This document shows positions 1-10,197 of a stretch of 64,000 nt of DNA, one piece after another. Under the pieces are notes generated by a model, which was given only the letters and a program-made list of their open reading frames with translations, made no database searches and was not told the DNA's origin. This stretch comes from Lyophyllum atratum (taxonomy: Eukaryota > Basidiomycota > Agaricomycetes > Agaricales > Lyophyllaceae). Position 1 is the first letter of the stretch. Each line of letters opens with the position of its first letter. A program made the translations under genes and the position numbers. The DNA lies in assembly GCA_014905825.1 (NCBI GenBank), contig JACGCN010000018.1:620001-684000 (forward strand). Reading direction: 5' to 3'.

Positions 1-121
1 GACAGCCATGTCTAGTCTTGCTTGTAAACTCATCTGCGTCGTCTATCTTGCGGGCTTTTTACGAAAGTGAGTTGAAGCAAAGGATGGCATGCATGTCGAG
101 GAAATAAGGGTTCAAGTATGT

Positions 122-2500
122 CTAGTCGTCATCAATGCGATTGATTGGTATCTTGTTATATCGTATAGAGTAACGAGGGATAGCCGCGAGGTACTGGCCC
201 GAAAAGAGACATCGAAGGAGGCGCAAAGGGTTGTAATGCTTTGCAAGCCGTGAAAGCAGCCGTACTAGAATCAAGGCCTCGCATGTTCACATACATAAGT
301 CATTGAGGATAAGCTAGAGAACTCACTGTACTGGAAGAAGATGTACGAAAGTGGAACAGGTTGACTCTATGTCGGTGGTGTGCGCCTGAGTAATGGTCCA
401 TGGTAGGAATGTGGATTTACCTTGATGACAAGTAACGGATGGTCCACGCCGGATACCTTCTGCATGAGGAAATAGATGCCGCCTATGCGAAATGTCAAGA
501 TGAGAAACAACATGCGTCGACAACGAGTCCCACCAGGTAAGCGCCAGGGATCCTTCACCCGGAGCATCAGAGCAAATAGCGGGAAGTGATTCATGAAAGC
601 CAGCAGTGTCTCCAGGCTTGCTTGGAGTATGAGAACACCAAGGCGCATCTGAGAAAGGGCTTGAGAAAAATAAGGCATCTCCAATGTATTGACATTCGTT
701 ACCAGTGCAAAAAGCGCATAGTACGCCAAAACCGTCGGAAACAGGAAAGCCAATAATGTGAACAGGATCGTGCCGAACAGCAGTTGGTCAAGGTCGTATT
801 CCCATGAGTCTGTTCGATTGCGAAGAACATTGTAACGCTTCCCTGAAGAACACTATCAGCGAGTACACGTTATTGCCCTTTTCTTCCATACCTCTGAATA
901 GGTTCCACAAGGATCCAGCCGTCTTTAACATCCTCTGGTACACTGCTCCTGATATGACATAACATACATAGATGTGTGCGGTGAGGAGTGCTAACATGTC
1001 CAGGACGAGAGAGATGGTAAGAGTGACCCCCCCACAACTTAAGACGCCAATGGCATAAATGATGGAGGGTAAATAAGGAGCTCCTTGGTGAAGAAAGCCT
1101 GCCGCGCGCATGAAGCTGAGGAGATATTTCGAAGGCCTGTTATAGGACACACGCACCTCCCCATAGCGTTACCAGCCCGATGAACGTGTGGGAGTAGAAG
1201 CGACTGAGTTCTGTATTGAGCTTCAGCCCAGCAGGCCATGTGTCCAGCCATCGAAGAGCCCAATGGACCCAGTCAATTGATGATCCCTGGAACGCATCAG
1301 ATGAGCCATGAAGAAGACTTAATAGATATTTTGTATGACCTCTACCGTCCGGACCAACATCTGAGATAAAATGATGTGGTTTTCGCAGATGAATGAGCCA
1401 AGCGCGACGCCCATAGTGATATCATTCAATATCAGCCAAACGGTGTTGAAGAAACTAGATCATTGACCATCGTTAGAAATTGAAAGATCTGATGCATGAG
1501 AAACTAACTTTGTATATCGGGCTGAATAAATGTGTATTGGCGTAGATGTACGCCGACGCAAAGCCCCAACCTCAGCAGCAAAAAAATCCGTTTGTTCCGC
1601 CCTGACGTCGATTTGTTGAACTAATGGCATCAGTCAATAGATATCATTGCTGGGCCTACATCGACGTACCTGTTGCTGATATATCCTTCAGAAGCGGTGA
1701 AGAGGATGGCGGGAAGATGGGGATGTTGCAGATCAACGCCAGGACCGCAGATACGAGCTCCAATGGCTGCAAAAGTGCAGTTCCTAACGAGATAAGCCTT
1801 CCTAGGACCGGCTCTTGTAGAGTACGCCTGTGATGTGTCATCTGCAGAGCTTGTTCAACGGTTTTGGCTGAATTGAACTATCGAGGATTTAGCACCCGAG
1901 GTATACCGAACGAGCTCGAAATAACCTGATCAATTATCACTCCGTTAATGCTAGATGTGAAATGTGATGTTTTTGGAGCCGTGAAGTCGTGTTGCGACGA
2001 GGGAAGATACGCCGAACCCTCCGCTACGTCAGCTTCAGGGGTTGCATCTAGCTGTAGAACATCCAAGTTGTAAAAGCGTAGAGTATGTGATTGGTGACGA
2101 TAATAATAAATTAGGGTATAGTCTCTGCGGCCACAATCATCAACTTTTGGACACACATCAAGTCTTCAAACGTACATCGGAGTCCGTAGCTTCAAAGTCG
2201 GGAGAGGTAGTTGGCGAACACTACTTTTTCGGATGAACTCGCAAGTGCCAATTATGACAGGTTCACTTCTACACGATGTGGCGAGAAACCTCCACTGAAC
2301 TGAGCGACACAACGATTGCAAGGCGACCTCCGCATCATGGTCCTGTCTGACGTTGAGTTGTTCAATCTTTCAAGTGATATTTCAACATGATATACCGATT
2401 CAGCCTTCAACACGCCCGCCACGCAGATAGCAGGAGTAGTCCACCCATAGCAGAAGCCAGAATGCTTCACATCGGAGGGCCAGAAGATGGTGGTGGGCAT
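122..2500 (-). CDS. GPI1: GPI1/PIG-Q subunit of the GPI-GlcNAc transferase, multi-exon
   Basis: Subunit of the complex that transfers GlcNAc to phosphatidylinositol at the ER, the first step of GPI-anchor synthesis. The start at 2500 gives an N-terminus with FWPSDVKHSGFCYGW, as in fungal GPI1. Later exons give FFNTVWLILNDI, WPAGLKLNTELSRFYSH, DMLALLTAHIYVCYV, SLWNLFRGKRYNVLRNRTD, YDLDQLLFGTILFTLLAFL and LAFMNHFPLFALMLRVKDPW, all in the family order with several hydrophobic segments. Joins I could check: FRG|KRYNVL (intron about 829-888), FAL|MRLGVL, LPG|GIYFL, VIK|SQPVPLSY, and a last exon ending CLFSGQYLAAIPRY before the stop at 122-124. The region 1600-2250 is coding but its exon borders are less sure. 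No inactivating break was found. Family assignment is firm; exact exon ends in the N-terminal third are inferred. Confidence 0.88.
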
Positions 2501-2619
2501 AAGCAGAAACGACCACGTGACCTGCCGTTCAGGTACGCCAACCAACCTGAACGTTGTCTGCTCCAACCCCAACCTTCTCTTACTCCAGGACCACCTCGCT
2601 ACGGGCACCTTGTATTGGA
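2501..2619. promoter_or_regulatory. Short divergent intergenic region between GPI1 and the Rho gene
   Basis: Only 119 bp separate the GPI1 start codon (minus) from the Rho start codon (plus), so both promoters and 5' leaders must share this stretch or overlap the neighbouring gene. No clear TATA box is visible. Bidirectional promoter use is inferred from geometry alone. Confidence 0.4.
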
Positions 2620-3426
2620 ATGGATTCATCGTTTCAAGCAAGCCAATCTGGGAACTTGTCTCGCAGGCCGGATCTCAAGCGGAAACTCGTGGTAGTTGGT
2701 GATGGTGCGAGGACAACTGCCGTATTCCATTCAACTGCCCTGTTTACTGTAATCTTCGCGGAAAGGTGGTTGCGGAAAGACGTGTCTTTTAATTGTGTAT
2801 GCTGAGAACCGATTCCCTGAGGTGAGCTGCAAGCGCTTTAATATCAAGGTTCTAATTAGAAGTTTGCGTGATTTATAGGCGTATATCCCGACAGTGTTCG
2901 AAAACTACGTAACGCAAGTCAACTTCGACGGGAAAGAGATAGAGCTGGCGTTATGGGACACCGCTGGGCAGGAGGAGTATGATCGACTTAGACCACTGAG
3001 TTACCCAGAAAGTGACGTTATTCTCATCGTGTTCTCGATCGACTTTCCGACGAGTCTTGCTAATGTTCAGGATAAGGTGGGCCTCGATGAATTGATTGTT
3101 CACCCATGTATTGTGCCCTAATTGTTATTCTCCAGTGGTATCCTGAAGTGGCTCACTTCTGTGAGGGGACACCCTTGATTCTTGTTGGCACGAAGACCGA
3201 TCTGCGGTCGGACGAAACAACGAAGCGAATGCTGGGCGCCCAGGGGCAAGCGCCAATAACACCTGAGCAAGGGGGGAACGTGGCGAGGGAGATTGGCGCG
3301 AAATATGTCGAGTGCTCAGCGAAGACGGGTCGGGGCGTTCATGACGTGTTTAATCTTGCGCTGAGGGAGAGTTTGAAGGGAAAGTGGGGGAAGATAGTGA
3401 AGCAACGGAGATGCGTCATCATTTGA
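2620..3426 (+). CDS. Rho-family small GTPase (Rho4-like), 4 exons, about 209 aa
   Basis: Membrane-anchored GTP switch for actin, septum or wall control. Exons 2620-2704, 2766-2821, 2879-3076 and 3136-3426 join in frame to 209 residues. Visible motifs are the P-loop [13 protein letters not shown] (about residues 25-37), switch [11 protein letters not shown], switch [20 protein letters not shown], the base-binding GTKTDLRS (a T-K-x-D box) and [10 protein letters not shown]. The tail has basic residues and ends CVII, a CaaX box for prenylation. The GGCGKT P-loop, where Rho1 and Rho3 have GACGKT, points to Rho4; this is family recall and the paralogue could differ. The gene diverges from GPI1. 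Confidence 0.93.
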
Positions 3427-5423
3427 TTTCTCTTTTCGCGTTTCGGTGTGTGCTAGCGATAGGCAGGGACTATTACTGATACCTCTTTTCACTTGATTTC
3501 TACATCCATGATCTATTTATTGGCATCACGACTTGATGGGCACAAGCTGTTAGAGAACAGCGAGATTTTCAGACAGTGTGGGGACGAGATTTCATCAAAC
3601 TTCGCCTCAAATCATTTCTAGGTTACTGTTGGCGAGAGCGATTCCGGTATGCAGCTCTCCTCCATCGAACACCACAACACCTGTTCACCTTATCTGCATC
3701 GCTTATTAGGATCATTCATCGCCCAGCCTAGCCAGTGACCCGATTTGATCGTGCACTATGCTCGCGCTCCAGCCTACGCCAGGCGACCTCTACATGGCAA
3801 GAGTCGCCAGGTTACTTCTAACTCCAACTTTGATGAACGAAGAAGTTAACCATGTAAAATCGAAGTGCAACTACCTATCGGGGTTGAACCAAGTTGTCCT
3901 TTTCGACCAGGGTCATCACTTGCTTGGGGCTATACCCCTTGACTCACAGCCCTCTGGTTGCTTGTCATCCTTCCACATGATAATCCTCTGTAGGCGTTGG
4001 TGATCACGATGCTCTTCCATTTCCACTGACGTCAATCGGTCAAGGAGACCCAGATGCCAAGCAGGCTATCACTTTACGCTCATCACTGCAGTGCAGCGAT
4101 GATATACTTAGATCCAAGGCATACAGATCATCGTTCTCAACGACACTCTGCGAAGCTGATTGGATCACCTGGAATCCTCGATCTGACGCGGCCAAGGTAG
4201 CTCAAGAGTACCGCCGATTAATTCAACAGTGCTAAACGACCGTGACTCTGGGTAAGAGCAGCTTGGTTGCTTTCGTGCCCCAGGAGCCGCGATCACCCTC
4301 CCCAAGTGTTGCTGATCACGACGCTTATCTGTCTCTCATTCTATTAGTGTCACCAATCATGGTGATTTCAGTTGTCGGGATCAACAGACAGGAATCAGTG
4401 TGTCACTCGCACAGCACCGTGGACTTCAGCACAGGCAGAATGTCGATCTTAGATGAGGGTATGGACCAAGTATGGACCATCAATTTCGACAACCTTCGAC
4501 AATTGACCTTGTCGACTTTGCCATCAAGTAGAGATGTTACGCCGAGGTGCGGTTGCGTGGTCAATGAAAGAAGCGGCACAGAGCCACCACATTGGAATCG
4601 GCCAAGTCGACCGGAAATGCTGTGCCCGAAGATACTAGGGTGAGTTACCGGCGCCAGGAACATCACAAAATGGAGCAGATATGTGGCAGATTCTCCAGGA
4701 TTCTCCCCGCTCTCGACGGGGACCTTCGGTGCGCATCCCCCCGGTCTGCTTCTTAGCTACGGTGTGATCTAATCATATCGACTTTCCAACTTTACGTCGT
4801 CAGCTTGCGTGTCAATCCTGTCCTTCGGCGGGGGCGCGTCGGCCATTGCAGCTACCTGTTTGAGCACATCAGCAGATTCAGCACACCGATAGATTCCACT
4901 TTTTCAAATAGCAGATGTGTATATCGAGGATAGTCGTGGACGCGGCTTCTCAAAATGGAGAGTTCGTCCTCTCCTTGTTTCCATGGTGTGGCTGGTAAGG
5001 CGGGAATGACTTGGCGTCGTGGGACGCCAGAGGAAGGCCAGTCTCAGGACTCACATCGAACATGCGGAGCTGTGTGTTTTAAGATGCATAGATGTAGGCG
5101 AGTAGAATTCAATGTATCTACAGGCGGTGTTCGAGTGAATAGGGAAACAGAGAGTGAGATGAAGTAAGTGAGTGCATGAGACGGAGACAATGCGTGAACT
5201 AGAATACAAGTGACGAGGGATGCGATTAAGTAGTGCACTGAGTTTGTATAGAATGCAGAGGGATAAAGAGTCCTTCCGGCGGAAGAATAATGTAACCAGG
5301 CACTGTGGATAGCGGAATAAATAACTACGTGAAGGCGAGGCGAGAAGAATGAATAAAAATAGGTCAATTTTAGCTTCAAACATGTGAAACAAATACAAGC
5401 TTTGGCGATGTTCTAGCGCTAGC
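3427..5423. other. 2.0 kb with no supportable gene
   Basis: Reading frames on both strands are short and lack recognisable motifs or paired splice sites. A short stretch near 4030-4220 has a faint retroelement-Gag flavour but no zinc knuckle, protease or polymerase nearby. The part from 5160 to 5420 probably holds the 3' UTR of the minus-strand gene ending at 5424. Confidence 0.5.
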
Positions 5424-6662
5424 TCATGCAGGCACACCAAGACGCAGCGCGGGTGGTGGGGTCGGCCTGCGGGTGCGGGTAGGTGCTGGAGCAATCGTAA
5501 TTAGCGAGGGAGAGTCACGTCCGGATGCCGTGCGCCTCATCGATTGATTACCTGAGCGTGGTCGCGGGCCTGCGGGGGGCGAGCGAGAGGGGAGGCTACC
5601 CGAGCGAATCGGCGTGGCATTCGGAGAGAGGTAAAAAGGATCTGATGCGGAGGAACTCGGTGGGGGAGGCAGCGTCGCTGATCCACGGGGAGTTCGCTCA
5701 GGCGACTTTACCCGTGGTGGTGTTGATGCAGGGGTCGGGGATGGACTACTGCGAGCCGGATCGGGGATGATAGGCAGCCGACGAAGCGGGGTCGAGTCGG
5801 TGGCTGGGGGCGTCGCCTTCCTCGGAGGGTTCGGGAGTGATGGTGGTTTCGAGGCGACGGTGGCGTTTATAGATGGGGATGAGGGAGTGCGGAGGGAGGA
5901 AGGGGGAATTTGAGGGACTGGGGGGATTGGGTGAAAGGGAGTGGGAGGGTAATGACCAAGCAGCGGTGCGCGACCGCTCATTCGAGGTGTGGGAGGCGCG
6001 CCATACCATTCGAGAATGCTCCATGTCGTCGACGCTGACGCAACAGCAACCGGCGATAAGATTGGTGAGAGGGCCCCTTCCACCGATTCTAGATTCAATG
6101 CAGGCGGCACTGCGAGCCGTGCGGTTTCGGTGGTGGGCGGAGGGGCTGCGTTCTTGTTTACAGAGGGTTCATTGACAGGTGATAGTGGAGAAGGGAAAGA
6201 GCGGAACATCTTTCCTCCAGAGTCCCATATCTTTGACATACGAAGGTCGAAGTTTAAGTCCAATGACTTGTGATCAAACAGCGGGAGGAGAGGTGGCTTT
6301 TCCTGTTGCACAACACCTTCCCAGTTCACCTGATGCTCTGATCCAGATGTTGACACCAACTTGAACCTCTCTGTGAAAGGCTTGAGCATGATGTCCACGT
6401 CACGATCGATAGGTGACAGTGCGAGCTCATCGCCATTTGAATGGTATCTCTCCACCTCCTCTGTGAGCCATGCCATCGCCTCCTTGGTCTCTGTGGATTC
6501 CTCCTCTTCATCGTCTTCCGTGTCCTGCCATGACCCAGGATCATTGAAAATCCTTTCGGCGAGGGCGCTTCCAGGTACCACACCCAGTATTGAGCCAAAC
6601 GGATTGGCGGATATTAACGGGGACTCCAGCAAATCCAAGTCGGGTACGTGCTTCCTGAACAT
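5424..6662 (-). CDS. Proline/serine-rich protein of unknown function, 412 aa, single exon
   Basis: I do not recognise this protein. It is one uninterrupted frame from an ATG at 6662 to a stop at 5424. The first 160 residues are mixed and acidic, including an EDDEEEE patch near residue 50. Residues 170-412 are low-complexity Pro/Ser/Thr with many SP and TP pairs and PPP runs, as in disordered scaffold or signalling proteins. The only order-like motif is TWSILEWYGAPPTPR near residue 210. No signal peptide or membrane segment is seen. The length of the frame and the strong Pro/Ser bias support real coding; an extra upstream exon cannot be excluded. Possible role: SH3- or kinase-regulated adaptor (inference). 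Confidence 0.65.
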   Translation of the reverse strand: MFRKHVPDLDLLESPLISANPFGSILGVVPGSALAERIFNDPGSWQDTEDDEEEESTETKEAMAWLTEEVERYHSNGDELALSPIDRDVDIMLKPFTERFKLVSTSGSEHQVNWEGVVQQEKPPLLPLFDHKSLDLNFDLRMSKIWDSGGKMFRSFPSPLSPVNEPSVNKNAAPPPTTETARLAVPPALNLESVEGALSPILSPVAVASASTTWSILEWYGAPPTPRMSGRAPLLGHYPPTPFHPIPPVPQIPPSSLRTPSSPSINATVASKPPSLPNPPRKATPPATDSTPLRRLPIIPDPARSSPSPTPASTPPRVKSPERTPRGSATLPPPPSSSASDPFYLSPNATPIRSGSLPSRSPPAGPRPRSGNQSMRRTASGRDSPSLITIAPAPTRTRRPTPPPALRLGVPA

Positions 6663-7517
6663 GACGGCAACGACGACGGGAGAAGCAAAGGGGAGAGGGT
6701 CGAGGACTACAGTGCCAGACTGCGGCAGGATTCAAGAGAATCAGAACCCGAGTGACGCGATGGTTATAGTTTTTCAGCCGGGCAACACCTCCGGTCCTCC
6801 TGTAACAAGTAAACCAGCTTGTAACCAGCGACCGGTGATTTCGCCAAAGTCAGCAAGACCATGATGGGTCAGAGTTCTTGCGAAATGAGCATGATTGGAA
6901 TGCTCTGATGGACCTGAAACGATACGCGATTGTTGCGCGTTTGAAAGTCGCCCAACGCATCAAAAAGCCTAATCGGGCCGGAAAATGTTCTCTTTGGGAA
7001 CGAAACGGTGAAGCCATCCATCTCAGTGAGCATCAGGAACTGGCTGAAACGCAGCAAGACCACTTCTTCCCATGACTGCATCACACATCTTGCAGGGCCG
7101 TTGGCTAGAGTCGGCTCCGGCATCGTTCTATGGACAGATTTTCGCTCAGACCCCGCCATCCCATCCAACTACACACCAATCAGCCAGCCGACGCCCAAAC
7201 ACCGCCGAATTCTAGTCACAGCCTCGAGTGCAACATCAACTTTCCACAGATCCCGATGTGCGCCGGCCCGTATCGCCAAATCTTCCTTCCAAGCATCAGC
7301 ACCACTTGGAAATCCTTCTGGAGAGAACTCATACACCAAATTTCGAATGAGTTTCGATTCTCCACAGCTACTTACATGTGCCGAAAGACTCCATCAAACA
7401 GGGTCATCCAGCCTTGAGCTTGGAACATCGATTTTCTACCTCGGCACATGTCAGGGGCATTCAAAGCGACAGGGAGCAAAGGCTGCACAGCACTGATCTT
7501 CACTGATCCGCCTCCCT
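6663..7517. other. Intergenic, 855 bp, no supportable gene
   Basis: Open stretches of up to about 160 codons exist on the plus strand (7008-7496), but they carry no motif, lack splice support and overlap a competing frame on the other strand. I treat the region as promoter for the gene ending at 5424 plus the 3' UTR of the GH5 gene. Confidence 0.4.
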
Positions 7518-9464
7518 CTACAATTCTACCCCCGCATGCTCCCTCAACGCCTTATTGAGCCCCTCCCGCTTCTCACAACTTTCGAACCTGAAGCTCCTGG
7601 CCATCTCCTCTAACCGTGCCTCCTCCATGTCTCTAAACATCTCTGCCCACTCCCTTACAAGAAATTCCGCCACTAACATCGTCCGCGAGATCCGTGTGAC
7701 GCGCTCTTGCACGGTCCACAACGGCGGGTACAACTTCAGGTGGGATTCATCGGCCACGGAATCCCGGATGAGCGCCTCGATGGGTGCGTAGATGTGTTTG
7801 ACATCAGTATCATCTTTACCCCACGCGTCCACGGCGAGCCGGTGCTTACGCGCCAAGAAGTCTCGGAAATGCTGCATGTAGGGCGTGTCCCGGGAGACGT
7901 AGACCATCCCCTGAAACCCTATATCTTTGTACAACCAGATAGACCAGCTTAGCTTGTCCTGCACAGTGATCAGCACGACCTCCGCACACACAAAGCTAAC
8001 TAGACGTTGCAAGGCGAACCCACCTCTTTATAGATCCCCAACTGGTCTTTCAAAACCCTCTCCCTCCGCTCATTGATCTCGTCGGTCTCGTCGCCATCAT
8101 ACTCCCTCCGTGCGTATACTGGGCCCCATTCCCCATTCCAGACACAGAGTCCCCTTTCGTCCATCCACCCTCTCTTCCTCTCATACTTCTTTCTCAACAC
8201 GTTCACCTCCTGCGGCGTCCCCTTATAATTCTCCCCGCGCTCACCGGGGAACCCCTCTGGCGCATAATCATGAATCGCGAACGCCGCGTTAGGCCACCGG
8301 CCCCCATCCTTCACATCATCAGGGAACCCACTAAAATCGGTCGCGAACGTATTCCCATCCAGAAATAAGATATGCCTCTCATCCGCCGCCCCGCCATCCC
8401 CGTCACCGCGTATAGCCGCGCACACCCTATCGTACAGCCTCACGAGCCCTTGTGCCCGAGGAGACGGATCCGCGGGCTCGTTGAGTACGTTGTATCCCGC
8501 GACCCACGGGTTATCCTTGTAGCGCCGCGCCAGCTGGATCCACAGCCACACGACGCGGTCCTGGAAATCCTTATGTGTCCAGAAGGCAGGGCGGTGCGTG
8601 CCGGCATCGGCGTGCCAACCGCCACTCTGCCCGCCTGGCGCGGAGTGCAAGTCGATAATGGTGTAGACGGCATGTGCAGCGCAGGCGGCGATGGCGCGGT
8701 CGAGGTGGACGAACGCGTTAGACCTGAGGACCCGTGGGTTCTGGTCATCTTTCAACGATGTGGGGCAACGATGAGATCGAGTGTGTTGGGGGAGGTCAGG
8801 ACGGAGAAGTATGGGGTAACACACCTTCAAAGTGGTGATAGTTGACCGCGATACGAATGCAGTTCAAACCTAATGACTTGAAGAATTGGGCATCTTCCTC
8901 TGCGAAAAAGTTTTCCAAAAACTATCAGAACATCCATCATGCTGAGCTCAGTTTTTTTGGTGTGCGCGCAGTAACTGTACTCGCCTTGTCGAAGAAGAAT
9001 TCGGCTTTCTGCTTCCCCAGCACCTCCGCCAAAGCCTCGCGGATCTGGAACTCGCAGCCCGGGAAACCTAAGGAACATATCTTCATCAGCATCGGGTCAC
9101 AGCCCCAGTCAATTTCGATTACCTGAGATGAAGTTCTCCATCCTGCAGGACCGAATTGTCAGCACCTTTCGTTCAAATTCAATCGCAGTCGAGCGACACA
9201 ACTAAAGCGAGACCATATGAACGGGTGCCATAACAGAACACGAAACTCGCAAGACTGAAGATATCTCGCAAACTCGAGATACAGCAGCACAATAAATTAG
9301 TCGAGGATAGAAATGAGAAAATTCAAAGCCAGGATGCAGGCAAGAACACCATCACCGCAATGGAGGACGTACATCATCCACCCGCCGAGCCCTGCCCCAC
9401 GGAGGACTACCTCATTTCCCTGCTCATCGACAATCTTCGTGCCTTCGACGTGGAGGAACGACAT
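7518..9464 (-). CDS. Glycoside hydrolase family 5 protein, intracellular type, about 6 exons
   Basis: A beta-glucan or beta-glucoside hydrolase of the GH5 (beta/alpha)8 fold. The protein opens MSFLHVEGTKIVDEQGNEVV then LRGAGLGGWM, with no signal peptide, so it is probably cytosolic. Family landmarks are GLNCIRIAVNYHHFE, YTIIDLHSAPGGQSGGW, the acid/base glutamate in GYNVLNEPADP and the nucleophile glutamate in CVWNGEWGP. The exon join YKE|DKLSWSIWLYKDIGFQGM leads to a C-terminal part ending at 7518. The intron at 8922-8984 starts with GC (GACAAG|GCGAGT) and is needed to join FFFDK to FLENFFAEED. Cytosolic fungal GH5 enzymes such as the Cryptococcus steryl/ceramide glucosidases are a possible comparison, but the subfamily is undecided. 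Confidence 0.9.
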
Positions 9465-10197
9465 GTTCGCTTTTGTACCTCTCTTACCCCTTCTTCCGAT
9501 CGTCAAACCTACCTATAGACACGTTCAATGCCTGGATGGTGGGGGCAATTGGATGTTGCAACTGGATGTGAGTGGTGAGCTTTCGAACGCGGGAATCTGG
9601 CTTGAGCTGCGGTCATCAACCTGCGTGTTAAGTACTACATTCGCCATCATCATCCGAGGTTCTTCCGCAAGTGCTCCTGGAAACTGGGTCACCATTAGTC
9701 CAAATTTGTCTCCGTGGCACTGGTAGGAGAACGGATGATATGGTATAGTCCATATACCTGGTCCGTGGACAACCAGCCGATCTGTGGTAAGTGATAGAAC
9801 GCCTGGAGATTGTCCAGTGGGATTGTCAAATTAGGATTTCCCGAGTCGACATTGAGTCGCTGTGGAGTACAGGAGGACATGTACTTGTAGATTTGGGAGT
9901 TTTAGTTTAATTCTGTCCGGGTGGAATATGCGAGGGCGTTTCCTGTCATCGTCGGTTTATAAGTTGGTTGAAAGTCGTTAGCAAAGAAGAGCCGCGGAGT
10001 CTTCTCGGATCGCGCCGAACAACCTGGTTGGACTCTCAGACGGCCGCACCCGGACCGCCTCTCCGACCATCTGACCCATCGTTCATGTGGAGAAATGATT
10101 CTACGCGAAGAATGAATTTGTTTTCCCTCAAGCAAACGAACATAGGGGGTGAATTTACGCCCAAGGTATGTGAAAAGCTTTCTTTCATACCTCAACC
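9465..10197. other. Divergent intergenic region, 733 bp
   Basis: Lies between the start codons of the GH5 gene (minus) and the secreted-protein gene (plus), so it should hold both promoters. No gene, repeat or clear TATA box is seen. Confidence 0.4.

Noticed and set aside
3758..4220. Possible Ty1/copia Gag relic
   Set aside because: Only a vague likeness (DPDAKQAITLRSSLQCSDDI); no zinc knuckle, protease, integrase, RT or terminal repeats nearby.
7008..7496. 162-codon plus-strand frame
   Set aside because: No recognisable motif, Ser/His/Thr-rich composition typical of chance frames, and a competing minus-strand frame of similar quality overlaps part of it.
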